Positions 52,677 to 61,279 are shown, counted from the stretch's first letter. The stretch: 64,000 nt of DNA from Candidatus Faecivicinus avistercoris (GCA_018716805.1 DVJL01000027.1:1-64000), one strand, 5' to 3'. A program made the numbers and translations. The notes: generated by a model from the letters alone, not told the origin.

Positions 52677-54038
52677 ATGGAGGCGCAGTTTCCCATCGGA
52701 GCGGATGGTGCGCGCGTGCCGCCGAACCATCCGGAGTCGGAGCGCGGCGTTCTCGGCGCGATGCTGCGGTCGCGGGAGGCGGCGCTGCTCGCCATTGAAA
52801 CCCTTCAGCCGGAGGATTTTTACGATCCCGCAAACCGCGAGATCTATTCCGCCATGCTCTCCATGGCGATGGCTTCGCGTGCGATCGACCTGGTGACGCT
52901 CGACGAGGAGCTGACCCGGCGCGGCAAACTCGAGTCCGTCGGCGGCGCGGCCTACCTGATTGAGCTGAGCCGCTCGGTGCCCTCGGCGGCGAACGCGCGC
53001 GCGTACATCCGCATCGTCGACGAAAAGGCCACGCTGCGCAAGCTGATCTCCGCGTCGGAGAAGATCATTGCGGCGTGCTATGGCGAGCAGGAGGAGACGC
53101 AGGCCATCCTCGAACAGGCGGAAAAGGCGATTTACGACATCACTATGCGCCGCGGCGGCGAGGAATTGCAGCCGATCCAGCCGGTGATGCTCTCGACCTT
53201 TGAAAAAATCGAGCAGCTGGTGAAGAACAAGGGCCGCATCGAGGGCGTGCCGACCGGCTATACGGAACTGGACGACATGCTCACCGGCCTGCACCCCGGC
53301 GAACTGGTGCTGGTCGCCGGCCGCCCGTCGATGGGCAAGACGAGTATCGGCATGAACTTTATCGAAAACGCGGCCATTCGCGCCGGCAAGAAGGCGGCGG
53401 TGTTCTCGCTCGAGATGCCGGCAGAGCAGCTGGCGATGCGCATGCTCTGCACGGAGGCGCGCGTTGACATGCAGCGCGTGCGCCGCGGTCAGATTGAGGA
53501 CGAGGAGTGGGAGAAGCTCTGCGAGGCGATGATCAGCATCGGCCCGGCGTCGATCCACGTCGACGCCACTCCGGGCATCACCGTTTCGGGCGTGCGCTCC
53601 AAGGCGCGCAGGCTCCAGCTCGAGCACGGGCTGGACGTCATCATGATCGACTACCTCTCGCTGATGAGCGGCGTCGGCCGCTTCGGCAGCCGGCAGGAGG
53701 AGGTCTCGTCGATCTCGCGCTCGCTGAAGGCGCTGGCCATCGAGCTGGGCGTTCCGGTCATCGCGCTGCAGCAGCTGTCGCGCGCGCCGACCGGCCGCGC
53801 AAATCACCGGCCAATGCTGTCGGACATCCGCGAGTCGGGCGCGATCGAGCAGGACGCCGACGTCGTGATGTTCATCCATCGCGAGGATTACTACGACCCG
53901 GAGACCGAAGAGAAGAACATCGCCGAGATCATCATCGCAAAGCAGCGCAATGGCTCGCTCGGCACGGTAAAGCTCGGCTGGAAGGGCGAGTATACTTGGT
54001 TTATGGATCTTTCGCCGCGGCCGAAGGAGGCGGGATGA
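52677..54038 (+). CDS. dnaB: Replicative DNA helicase
   Basis: Hexameric helicase that unwinds DNA ahead of the replisome (called dnaC in Bacillus). The 453-residue product has the N-terminal helical domain starting NHPESERGVLGAMLRSREA, the linker, and the RecA-like ATPase: Walker A GRPSMGKTSIGMNF (about residue 217), SLEMPAEQLAMRML, Walker B VIMIDYLSLMSG, LQQLSRAPTGR and HREDYYDPET, the full DnaB set. It begins immediately after the rplI stop with the binding site inside rplI, indicating coupling. No intein is present. Confidence 0.96.
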   Translation: MEAQFPIGADGARVPPNHPESERGVLGAMLRSREAALLAIETLQPEDFYDPANREIYSAMLSMAMASRAIDLVTLDEELTRRGKLESVGGAAYLIELSRSVPSAANARAYIRIVDEKATLRKLISASEKIIAACYGEQEETQAILEQAEKAIYDITMRRGGEELQPIQPVMLSTFEKIEQLVKNKGRIEGVPTGYTELDDMLTGLHPGELVLVAGRPSMGKTSIGMNFIENAAIRAGKKAAVFSLEMPAEQLAMRMLCTEARVDMQRVRRGQIEDEEWEKLCEAMISIGPASIHVDATPGITVSGVRSKARRLQLEHGLDVIMIDYLSLMSGVGRFGSRQEEVSSISRSLKALAIELGVPVIALQQLSRAPTGRANHRPMLSDIRESGAIEQDADVVMFIHREDYYDPETEEKNIAEIIIAKQRNGSLGTVKLGWKGEYTWFMDLSPRPKEAG

Positions 54039-54111
54039 CCAACTCCGGTTCGGCGTGGCGGCGGAAGCGCCCTTTTCTTGGCTTGGAACGGGAATTTGCA
54101 GGAGGACAGCG

Positions 54112-54327
54112 ATGGGATGGGTCGTTTTCGCGGGAATCGTCTTGATCGGGATCGGCGCGTTTCTCTTTCTCAAGCCAGATTTGATGTGGAAGCTGACGGA
54201 ACAGTGGAAATCCTACCGCGCGGACGGGCCGTCTGACTTCTACCTGAAGAGCACGAAGTTTGGCGGCGTCCTGTTCATGCTCTGCGGAATCGTGGCGATC
54301 GTCCTTCTGCTGGTTTCGGGTTCGTAA
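54112..54327 (+). CDS. Small two-helix membrane protein
   Basis: A 71-residue protein with two helices, VVFAGIVLIGIGAFLFL (about 4-20) and FGGVLFMLCGIVAIVLLLVS (about 50-69), joined by a cytoplasmic or external loop with LMWKLTEQWKSYRADGPSDFYLKSTK. The W-K-L-x-E-x-W-K pattern is common in small uncharacterised Clostridia membrane proteins; no function is known. ATG 54112 has GGAGG 7 bases upstream. It lies between dnaB and the LCP gene. Confidence 0.7.
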   Translation: MGWVVFAGIVLIGIGAFLFLKPDLMWKLTEQWKSYRADGPSDFYLKSTKFGGVLFMLCGIVAIVLLLVSGS

Positions 54328-54584
54328 ATTCTGTTTTGAGGGACGACTGGCCGTGAAAAAGATCGCGGGTTCGTTCGCCCGATGCGCCGTCTGCGAAAGT
54401 GAAGGCTGTGAAACCGCGGAAACAGTCTGCCGCGAACGCCGGCGCCATGCGGCTGGGGAGAAAGCCGCTCGCAATTTGGACGGTGCCTGCCCGGCGCACG
54501 GCGGCGGGATTTCAATCGTGCAAACCGTCGCCGGCGATGGGACGGCTGACGGCAGCCGCGGGCGGGTTGAATATGGAGAATGCC

Positions 54585-55568
54585 ATGTACTATGAATCCT
54601 ACGAGAGAAAAAAACCGCGCAGGCGAAAGCGCAGGCGCGGCGGCTGTCTGGGCGCGCTGCTTCGGTTTTTCGGAAAGCTGATCGCGCTGGCGCTCGTGCT
54701 GGCCGTGTTGGCGGCGGTCGGTCTTTATTTTTTGCCGGTTTCCCTGTTCATGGTGGAGCCGGATTACGATCTCGCGCTGTCGGCCGAGCTGCCCTCCAGC
54801 CCGATCAACGTGCTTGTGCTCGGCGTGGACGTGCTCAACGACGGCAGCCAGCGCAGCGACACGATGATGATCGCGTCGATCGACCGCGGCGTGTTCCGGC
54901 TGACGTCCATTCAGCGCGACACCTATGTCGAAATTGACGGGCACGGCCGCAACAAGATCAACGCGGCCTATGCGTTCGGCGGGCCGGAACTGGCGATGCG
55001 CACCGTCAACCAGGCGTTTGGCCTGAACATCATGCACTATATCGTCGTGGATTTTACGGCGCTGGTCGATATGGTCGATGCGCTCGGCGGCATCGAGCTG
55101 GACATCACGGAGGCGGAGCGCGAGCAGATCAACATCAACGTCGTCGATTCGGCAAAAGTGTTCTATCGGCTCGGCTATTCGGCGTCTGAGCTGCTCCAGA
55201 GCGGCGAAAACACGCACCTCGACGGCCTGCAGGCGCTTGGCTACGCGCGCATCCGCAGTTTGGACAGCGATTTCGTCCGCACCAGCCGCCAGCGCGCGGT
55301 GGTCGAGGCGATGCTCCAGAAGCTGCGCGAGCGGCTGTGGAATCCCGTGGTGGTCGGCCGCTTCATCGCCGAGGGACTTGAGGGCATTCGGACGAACCTG
55401 AACCTCGCCGAGCTCGCCGCGCTGGGCGAGAAGGCGCTGTTTGCCGGGGGGATGGAGCAGCTGCGCGTGCCTGTGAACGGAACCTTTGACGACGATGGTT
55501 CCAAGCTGACGATCACCGACGCCGGCGCGAACCGGCAGGCGCTGTATCGGTTCATCTACGCCGAGTGA
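54585..55568 (+). CDS. LytR-CpsA-Psr (LCP) family cell-wall ligase
   Basis: LCP proteins transfer lipid-linked glycopolymers, such as teichoic acid or capsule, onto peptidoglycan outside the membrane. The 327-residue product has a strongly basic cytoplasmic start (KKPRRRKRRRGG), one membrane helix at about residues 28-48, and the LCP core: NVLVLGVDVL, RSDTMMIASID, TSIQRDTYVEIDGHG with the pyrophosphate-binding Arg, INAAYAFGGPELAMRTV, VDMVDALGGIELDI and the arginine pair region LGYARIRSLDSDFVRTSRQRAVVEAML. I prefer ATG 54585 behind GGAGAA; ATG 54573 would add four residues. A terminator follows. Confidence 0.9.
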   Translation: MYYESYERKKPRRRKRRRGGCLGALLRFFGKLIALALVLAVLAAVGLYFLPVSLFMVEPDYDLALSAELPSSPINVLVLGVDVLNDGSQRSDTMMIASIDRGVFRLTSIQRDTYVEIDGHGRNKINAAYAFGGPELAMRTVNQAFGLNIMHYIVVDFTALVDMVDALGGIELDITEAEREQININVVDSAKVFYRLGYSASELLQSGENTHLDGLQALGYARIRSLDSDFVRTSRQRAVVEAMLQKLRERLWNPVVVGRFIAEGLEGIRTNLNLAELAALGEKALFAGGMEQLRVPVNGTFDDDGSKLTITDAGANRQALYRFIYAE

Positions 55569-55632
55569 GCGGTTTTCCGGCAATTGCGCCGGGCGCTGAT
55601 GGTCCTGCTTCATACTTTGATGAGACATAGAC

Positions 55633-55669
55633 ATGGACGGCATTCCAATGCGGAACGCCGTCCATTTTT
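55633..55669 (+). terminator. Terminator after the LCP gene, convergent with malQ-glgP
   Basis: Stem ATGGACGGC-TTCC / GGAA-GCCGTCCAT with single-base bulges, then TTTTTG. The minus-strand gene stops 7 bases to the right and may share the hairpin. Confidence 0.8.
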
Positions 55670-55675
55670 GAACGA

Positions 55676-58600
55676 TCAGAGCTGCCAGACTTCGTCGGCG
55701 TACTCCTGGATCGTGCGGTCGGAGGAGAACTTGCCCGCGCCGGCGATGTTGTGCAGGCACTTCTTGGCAAATTCAATCTCGTCTTGCGTGTCGCGAATGG
55801 CGCGCAGCTTGGCTTCGCGGTAGGATGGGAAGTCCTTGAGCAGGTAGTAGTGGTCGGGCTTGTGCCAGCTCGCGCCCTCGAGCAGCGAGGTGTACAACTC
55901 GGCCAGCGCGCCGTCTTCGTCGGCAAAGGTGCCGTCGTGGAGCGCGTCCACGGCGCGGCGCGTGCGTGGGTCGGACTCGTACAGCGCCTTCGGGTCGTAG
56001 CTGTCGCGAATGGACTCGATTTCGTCCACGGTCGCCCCGAAGATGAAGTTGTTCTCCTCGCCGGCCTGCTCGACGATTTCGATGTTCGCGCCGTCGTAGG
56101 TGCCCAGCGTGCACGCGCCGTTGAGCATCAGCTTCATGTTGCCGGTGCCGCTGGCCTCCGTGCCGGCGGGCGAGATCTGCTCGGACAGGTCGGCGGCGGG
56201 GATGATGTGCTCGGCGTAAGAACAGTTGTAGTTGTGCACGAACACCACGCGCATCCGGTCGCTGACCTCCGGATCATTGTTGACCATCGCGGCGATCTGG
56301 TTGATGAAGCGGATGATCGCCTTCGCCCGGTCGTAGCCCGGCGCGGACTTCGCGCCGAAGATGAACGCCGTGGGCGGGAAGTTGTCGATGGAACCTTCCT
56401 TCAGGCCGTAGTAGAGGTCGAGGATCGAGAACGCGTTGAGCAGCTGGCGCTTGTACTCGTGCAGCCGCTTGATCTGCACGTCGAACACGAAGTGCACCGG
56501 GATGTCGACGCCCTCGCGCTCGCGGATCAGCGCGGCCAGCTGGCGCTTCTTTTCGCGCTTGACGGCGATGAACCGGCTGGCGAGCGCATCGTCGATCTTT
56601 TCGTCGAGCGCGCGAAGCCTGAACAGGTCGGTCAGGTAGCCGGGGCCGATCACGTCGTCGAGCAGCGCGCACAGCTCGGGGTTACATAGGCCGAGCCAGC
56701 GGCGCTGGGTGATGCCGTTGGTCTTGTTGTTGAACCGCTCCGGAACCAGCGCGTACCACTCGCGGAAGACCTCGCGCTTGAGGATCTCGGTGTGGATTGC
56801 GGCGACGCCGTTGGTGTACGAGGAGCCGTAGACGGCGAGGTTCGCCATGTGCACGCGCCCGTCGCGGACGATGTCCAGCGCGGCCGTGTCCTCGACGCCC
56901 TTCTTGCGAAGCTCCGCCGCGAGCCGCGTCTGGATGCGCTTGACGATGCGGACGAGGGCGGGGGAGACGTCGTTGAGCAGCGACACGTCCCAGACCTCGA
57001 GCGCTTCGCGCATGACGGTGTGGTTCGTGTAGCGGAACGTGCGCTGCGCGATGCGGAACGCGCGGTTGAACGTCACGCCGTCGGCCATCAGCAGGCGGAT
57101 CAGCTCGGGGATCGCCATCGTCGGATGGGTGTCGTTGAGCTGGACGGCGTGCAGGTCGGCAAAGCGGTCGTAATCCGCACCAAAGCGCGCGTGGAACGAG
57201 CGCAGCATATCTTGCAGCGACGCCGAGCAGAGCACGTACTGCTGGCGCGCGCGCAGCAGCTTGCCGGCGCGCAGCGTGTCGTTCGGGTACAGCAGCTTGG
57301 TGATGTCCTCGGCGACGTTCTTCTCCTTCGACGCCTTCGCATAGTCCTGCCGGTTGAACAGGTCGAAGTCAAACTCGTGCGTGCTCTCGCACTGCCACAG
57401 GCGCAGTGTGCCGATGCTGCTGTTCTCGCCGTAGCCGATCACCGGCATGTCGTAGGGCACGGCGCGCACTTCGCAGTTCTTCATCGGCACGATGACGCTC
57501 AGTTCGTCGCGGCGGATGCTCCACGGGTCGCCGAACCGCGTCCAGTCGTCCGGCAGCTCCTTCTGACGGAAGTTCTCGAACTCCTGCTTGAACAGGCCGT
57601 AGCGATACCGCAGGCCGTAGCCGTCCAGCGGGACGTTGTGCGTGGCGGCGCTGTCGAGGAAGCACGCGGCCAGCCGCCCGAGGCCGCCGTTTCCGAGCGC
57701 CGCGTCCTCGATGTCCTCCAGCGCGGCGAGGTCGACGCCCCGCTGGGCGAGCAGCGCGCGGACGTCCTCGAGCATGCCCAGCGCGTAGAGGTTGTTGTAC
57801 ACGAGCCGGCCGACCAGGTATTCCGCGGAGAGGTACAGCGCATGGCGGCGGTCGAGGCGGTCGGCGGCGTCGTCCGCCCAGCGGGGCGCGACGCGCAGCA
57901 TGACCGCGTCGGACAGCGCCTCGTGCAGCTGCACGGCGGAGGCGTCCTCCAGCGCGACGTGATAGCGGGAGACGACCAGCTCGTCCGCGCGGGCGACCAG
58001 ATCCTTCGCGTCGAACGTCGGAAGCTGGCCGCGGTGGTGGCGGCGGTTGAGGATGCGGACGCGGCGCGCGACGGCGTCCAGGTTCTGCGGCAACATCCGC
58101 CAAAGCCAGTTGCCGCCGACCGTGCCGGGATAGTTCATGCGCGATTCCTCGCCGAGGCCGAGCAGGTCCTGCATCGGCACGATGGCCGTGCCGGCGACCG
58201 AGGCGAACGCCGCGTCGAGCAGCGCGGGCAGGACGTCGTCGCTGCCGGGCTTCATGCCGAGCTTTTCGCGCGCGAACGCCTTGACTGGCTCGCTGGCGTG
58301 CGCCCACCAGCCGAGGGTGGTGTTGTTGTCGTGCGTGCCGGTGTAGACGATGCAGTTTTCGGTGTGGTTCTGCGGAAGGTCGACGTTTGTGTCGTCGCTG
58401 TCGAAGGCGAATTGCAGCACCTTCATGCCCGGATAGCCGCAGAACTTGAGCAGGCGCTTGACGCGCGGGCTGACGACGCCCAAGTCCTCGGCGACGATCT
58501 TCAAATTCGGCAGCTCGCGCCGGATGCGGCGGAACAGCTTGCGGTCCGGCCCGAGCTCGTACTTGCCGTTGCGCGCGGTCGGCTCGCTGGCCGGGATGGC

Positions 58601-59491
58601 GTAGTAGTTCGCAAAGCCGATGAAATGGTCGATGCGCAGCAGGTCGAACAGCTCGCCCGCGGCGCGCAGGCGGCCGATCCACCAGGCGAAGTTCGTCGCC
58701 TCGTGGCGGTCCCAGCGGTAGAGCGGGTTGCCCCAGCGCTGGCCGTCGGCCTGAAAGTAGTCCGGCGGCACGCCGGCGATGCGGATCGGGCGGCAGTCCT
58801 CGTCCAGCTCGAACAGCTCCGGGTTGAGCCAGACGTCGGCGGAGTCCTCCGCGACGTAGATCGGCATGTCGCCCATCAGCTCGACGCCGTTCGCGCGCGC
58901 ATAGTCGTGCAGCGCGCTCCACTGGCGGAAGAACAGCACCTGCTCGAACAGGTAGTAGCCGACGCGGTCCTTCAGTTCTTCCGAATAGCGGGCGACGGCC
59001 TCGGGCTTGCGCAGGCGGATGTCCTCGTCCGGCCATTCCATCCACGAGACGAGGTCGAAGTGCTCCTTGATCGCGCGGAACAGCGCGTAATCGCGCGCCC
59101 ACGGATGCGAATCGGCGAAGGCGTCGATCTCATCGGCCATGCGCTCCCGCGCGTGCGCGTAGGCCGCGCCGAGCAGCTCGGCGTGCTGCGCCTTGACGGC
59201 CTCGAAGTCGATCTGGCCGGCGTTGGGCAGCGGATGATACGTCCCCTCGGGCAGGATGCCGTCGCGCTCAAGGAAGGGAATGTCGATCATCAGCGGGTTG
59301 CCCGCGTAGGTCGACGTGCTCTGGTACGGTGATTCGGCGTAGCCGGTCGGGCCGACGGGCAGCACCTGCCAGATGTTCATGCCCGCCGAGCGGACAAAGT
59401 CGATGAAATCGTAGGCCGCCTGTCCCAGCGTGCCGATCCCACCGGGGGAGGGCAGCGAGGTGATGTGCAGCAGTACGCCACTCTTTCTCAT
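55676..59491 (-). CDS. malQ-glgP: Fusion: 4-alpha-glucanotransferase (MalQ) - glycogen/maltodextrin phosphorylase (GlgP)
   Basis: A 1271-residue bifunctional alpha-glucan enzyme. The N-terminal half, to about residue 490, is MalQ (GH77): the opening GVLLHITSLPSPGGIGTLG, LPVGPTGYAESPYQ, nucleophile Asp in LLRIDHFIGF, acid Glu in VAEDLGV and GTHDNNTTLGWW. The C-terminal half, from about 500, is phosphorylase (GT35): YLSAEYLVGR, NGGLGRLAACFLDS, QLNDTHP, ERFNNKTNGITQRRW, QIKRLHEYKRQLLN and the PLP-lysine motif EASGTGNMKLMLNGACTLGTYDGANIEI in two parts. Both active sites look complete. The start ATG 59491 follows AGAGGAG. It would split imported or stored alpha-glucans to glucose-1-phosphate without losing short maltodextrins. 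Confidence 0.94.
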   Translation of the reverse strand: MRKSGVLLHITSLPSPGGIGTLGQAAYDFIDFVRSAGMNIWQVLPVGPTGYAESPYQSTSTYAGNPLMIDIPFLERDGILPEGTYHPLPNAGQIDFEAVKAQHAELLGAAYAHARERMADEIDAFADSHPWARDYALFRAIKEHFDLVSWMEWPDEDIRLRKPEAVARYSEELKDRVGYYLFEQVLFFRQWSALHDYARANGVELMGDMPIYVAEDSADVWLNPELFELDEDCRPIRIAGVPPDYFQADGQRWGNPLYRWDRHEATNFAWWIGRLRAAGELFDLLRIDHFIGFANYYAIPASEPTARNGKYELGPDRKLFRRIRRELPNLKIVAEDLGVVSPRVKRLLKFCGYPGMKVLQFAFDSDDTNVDLPQNHTENCIVYTGTHDNNTTLGWWAHASEPVKAFAREKLGMKPGSDDVLPALLDAAFASVAGTAIVPMQDLLGLGEESRMNYPGTVGGNWLWRMLPQNLDAVARRVRILNRRHHRGQLPTFDAKDLVARADELVVSRYHVALEDASAVQLHEALSDAVMLRVAPRWADDAADRLDRRHALYLSAEYLVGRLVYNNLYALGMLEDVRALLAQRGVDLAALEDIEDAALGNGGLGRLAACFLDSAATHNVPLDGYGLRYRYGLFKQEFENFRQKELPDDWTRFGDPWSIRRDELSVIVPMKNCEVRAVPYDMPVIGYGENSSIGTLRLWQCESTHEFDFDLFNRQDYAKASKEKNVAEDITKLLYPNDTLRAGKLLRARQQYVLCSASLQDMLRSFHARFGADYDRFADLHAVQLNDTHPTMAIPELIRLLMADGVTFNRAFRIAQRTFRYTNHTVMREALEVWDVSLLNDVSPALVRIVKRIQTRLAAELRKKGVEDTAALDIVRDGRVHMANLAVYGSSYTNGVAAIHTEILKREVFREWYALVPERFNNKTNGITQRRWLGLCNPELCALLDDVIGPGYLTDLFRLRALDEKIDDALASRFIAVKREKKRQLAALIREREGVDIPVHFVFDVQIKRLHEYKRQLLNAFSILDLYYGLKEGSIDNFPPTAFIFGAKSAPGYDRAKAIIRFINQIAAMVNNDPEVSDRMRVVFVHNYNCSYAEHIIPAADLSEQISPAGTEASGTGNMKLMLNGACTLGTYDGANIEIVEQAGEENNFIFGATVDEIESIRDSYDPKALYESDPRTRRAVDALHDGTFADEDGALAELYTSLLEGASWHKPDHYYLLKDFPSYREAKLRAIRDTQDEIEFAKKCLHNIAGAGKFSSDRTIQEYADEVWQL

Positions 59492-59537
59492 AAAATCGCT
59501 CCTCTGAATGATTGGCCGTTTCTCAGCCGGTATTCTC

Positions 59538-59566
59538 ATTATACCTGAATGGCAAAAAAAGCACAA
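59538..59566 (-). promoter_or_regulatory. Promoter of malQ-glgP
   Basis: Minus strand TTGTGC (59561-59566), 17-base spacer, TATAAT (59538-59543). Confidence 0.6.
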
Positions 59567-59598
59567 GTATTTTTTGACAAGTCTGTAAAATCGGGGGG

Positions 59599-59626
59599 TT
59601 GACACTTTTTGGTCGGCTGGTATAAT
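59599..59626 (+). promoter_or_regulatory. Promoter of duplicated gene 1
   Basis: Perfect TTGACA (59599-59604), 16-base spacer, perfect TATAAT (59621-59626). Confidence 0.8.
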
Positions 59627-59657
59627 AAAAGTACACCTTGGAAGTGGAGGAACGAAG

Positions 59658-60317
59658 ATGAAGAAACTGCTTGCGCTGCTCATGGCCGCGCTGATGCTCA
59701 CGGGCGCGGCGCTCGCGGAAGAGGACGACTGGTATCTGGACACGGCGGAGGAGCTGGCGGCGTGCGTCGGCGAGCTCGTGGGGGACGAAGCCTACCTGAA
59801 TGCGATGGGTTACCCCGTGGAGCTTGTTGGAATGGCTCACGATTACGTATACGTAGATTTCACCGTCCTGCTGGCTGCATGGCGGATTGAGTGGTCGGAG
59901 ACCGACGACTTGTTGCAAGCGTTGTTTGCTGTCGAAACTGGTGAGCTGTCGGATGCAGGGAGAGATTATCTCGTCCAGAACACAGCGCGGTGGCCACTTC
60001 TGCGGACGAATAGCGAGGAGGGAACTGCAGAATGGTTCGCGACATCACAAATGCTGACGTACAGCCGGACATACATCATGCCTGAAGATTTCCAGACGTG
60101 TACCTATTTGCTGTTATTTAATGGTAAGATGAATGCCGAGATGATCGGTGTGGCCTTCAGCCAGACGGGCGAGGAGACGATTACTGCGACTGCCCTGCCG
60201 GTTTTGCCGACTGTGGGAGAATGGTTAAGACTACAACCGCTTGATTCATTCTTGTTCTCCTGCGAACAGGTGATGAGCGCGCCGGAAAACGTATGGCGAT
60301 CAGTATTGGGTGAATGA
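59658..60317 (+). CDS. Small secreted protein, tandem paralogue 1
   Basis: A 219-residue exported protein of unknown function. The signal peptide MKKLLALLMAALMLTGAALA is followed by EEDDWYLDTAEELAACVGELVGDEAY, identical to the paralogue at 60467. The middle (LNAMGYPVELVGMAHDYVYVDF) is unrelated to the paralogue, then WRIEWSETDDLLQAL, MLTYSRTYIMPEDFQTC and GVAFSQTGEETITATA return to similarity. No lipobox or anchor is visible. Codons after the first 50 are visibly AT-richer than those of the paralogue. It starts at ATG 59658 behind GGAGG and has its own strong promoter. Confidence 0.8.
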   Translation: MKKLLALLMAALMLTGAALAEEDDWYLDTAEELAACVGELVGDEAYLNAMGYPVELVGMAHDYVYVDFTVLLAAWRIEWSETDDLLQALFAVETGELSDAGRDYLVQNTARWPLLRTNSEEGTAEWFATSQMLTYSRTYIMPEDFQTCTYLLLFNGKMNAEMIGVAFSQTGEETITATALPVLPTVGEWLRLQPLDSFLFSCEQVMSAPENVWRSVLGE

Positions 60318-60406
60318 CACAAGCTTTATGTGTATCATTCAAAAACTTCACGGTTTTTTATAGGGCTCTCTACTGCTTTCCTGACAAGTCTGTAAAATCG
60401 GGGGAG

Positions 60407-60435
60407 TTGACACTTTTGGGGCCGGCTGATAGAAT
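60407..60435 (+). promoter_or_regulatory. Promoter of duplicated gene 2
   Basis: TTGACA (60407-60412), 17-base spacer, TAGAAT (60430-60435). Confidence 0.75.
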
Positions 60436-60466
60436 AGAGATACACTTAGGAATTGGAGGGAAAATG

Positions 60467-61111
60467 ATGAAGAAACTGCTTGCGCTGCTCATGGCCGCGC
60501 TGATGCTCACGGGCGCGGCGTTCGCGGAAGAGGACGACTGGTATCTGGACACGGCGGAGGAACTGGCGGCGTGCGTCGGCGAGCTCGTGGGGGACGAAGC
60601 CTACCAGCAGCTGATGTCGGGCTTGGAGTTTGAAGAACTGGACGCGCTCAAGGGCGTGGATTACACCGCGCCGGTTGCCGCGTGGCGGATCGAATGGTCG
60701 GCGGCTGGCGATTTGCTGCTTGCGTTGTATTCGACCGTCGAGGCGGGCGACCTGTCGGACGCGGGGCGGGATCGCTTTGCCCAGCTGGTAGCGCAGTCGC
60801 TGCTTCAGCAGGCGAACAGCGCCGAAGGCGCCAGCTGGCTCGCGGTCTCGACGATGCTGACGTACAGCCGGACGTACGTCATGCCTGAGGATTTCCAGAC
60901 GTGTTCCTATCTGCTGGAATTCGACGGCGCGCTGGTCGGCGTGGCCTTCAGCCAGACGGGCGACGAGACGATTACCGTGACCGCCCAGTTGGTTTCGCTG
61001 GGAGATCAGAGCGTGGAGGAGTGGTTGCAATCGCTGATGCCACTGCTGTTCTCCTGCGAACAGGTGATAGGCGCGCAGGAAAACACATTGTGGCCGGCGC
61101 AGGGTGAATGA
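60467..61111 (+). CDS. Small secreted protein, tandem paralogue 2
   Basis: A 214-residue exported protein, paralogue of the product at 59658. It shares the signal peptide (one residue different) and the next 26 residues, then differs (QQLMSGLEFEELDALKGVDYTAPVAAW), and again matches from WRIEWSAAGDLL onward, including MLTYSRTYVMPEDFQTCSYLL and GVAFSQTGDETITVTAQ. I chose ATG 60467 because it places GGAGG at the same distance as in paralogue 1; ATG 60464 is adjacent. The track's start at 60314 is false. Function unknown. Confidence 0.8.
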   Translation: MKKLLALLMAALMLTGAAFAEEDDWYLDTAEELAACVGELVGDEAYQQLMSGLEFEELDALKGVDYTAPVAAWRIEWSAAGDLLLALYSTVEAGDLSDAGRDRFAQLVAQSLLQQANSAEGASWLAVSTMLTYSRTYVMPEDFQTCSYLLEFDGALVGVAFSQTGDETITVTAQLVSLGDQSVEEWLQSLMPLLFSCEQVIGAQENTLWPAQGE

Positions 61112-61188
61112 CACAAAATTTATGTGTACCATTCAAAAACTTCACAGCTTCGACATGCATCTTTGCTGGTTTTGCCGAGAACATGCGG

Positions 61189-61194
61189 TATAAT
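61189..61194 (+). promoter_or_regulatory. -10 element of the putative small RNA
   Basis: Perfect TATAAT preceded by GCGG; the -35 is not clear. It would start transcription at about 61201, exactly at the base of the first hairpin. Confidence 0.5.
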
Positions 61195-61200
61195 AAACAT

Positions 61201-61279
61201 AGCGACGGAATCCCCTCTTCTCATTCCCCTATCCCATCCGTCGCTGCGGAACGGCTCTCGCGAGCGGTTCCGCTTTTTC
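61201..61279 (+). ncRNA. Putative small regulatory RNA with C-rich loop (about 79 bases)
   Basis: Two hairpins back to back. Hairpin 1: perfect 9-base stem AGCGACGGA / TCCGTCGCT enclosing a 27-base loop rich in C and U (ATCCCCTCTTC, ATTCCCCTATCCC). Hairpin 2: GCGGAACGGCTC / GAGCGGTTCCGC with one mismatch, a TCGC loop, followed by TTTTTC, a standard terminator. A TATAAT lies at the right distance upstream. The loop is complementary to Shine-Dalgarno sequences (GAGGGG, GGGG), as in several known Firmicute small RNAs. No gene of this shape is recognised by me. Confidence 0.6.

Larger units (their letters stand above)
59575..60351. repeat. Tandem duplication, copy 1 (promoter + gene + 3' hairpin)
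   Basis: Begins TGACAAGTCTGTAAAATCGG and ends CATTCAAAAACTTCAC; copy 2 is about 807 bases downstream. Promoter, signal-peptide region and 3' hairpin are shared; the middle of the gene is diverged. Confidence 0.85.
60382..61145. repeat. Tandem duplication, copy 2 (promoter + gene + 3' hairpin)
   Basis: Same 5' and 3' ends as copy 1. The 3' hairpin arms GAATGACACA and TGTGT..CATTC are kept in both copies. Confidence 0.85.

Noticed and set aside
54260-54595. 111-residue ORF between the small membrane protein and the LCP gene
   Set aside because: Cys/Arg-rich, overlaps the neighbouring genes, no good ribosome site, no recognisable domain.
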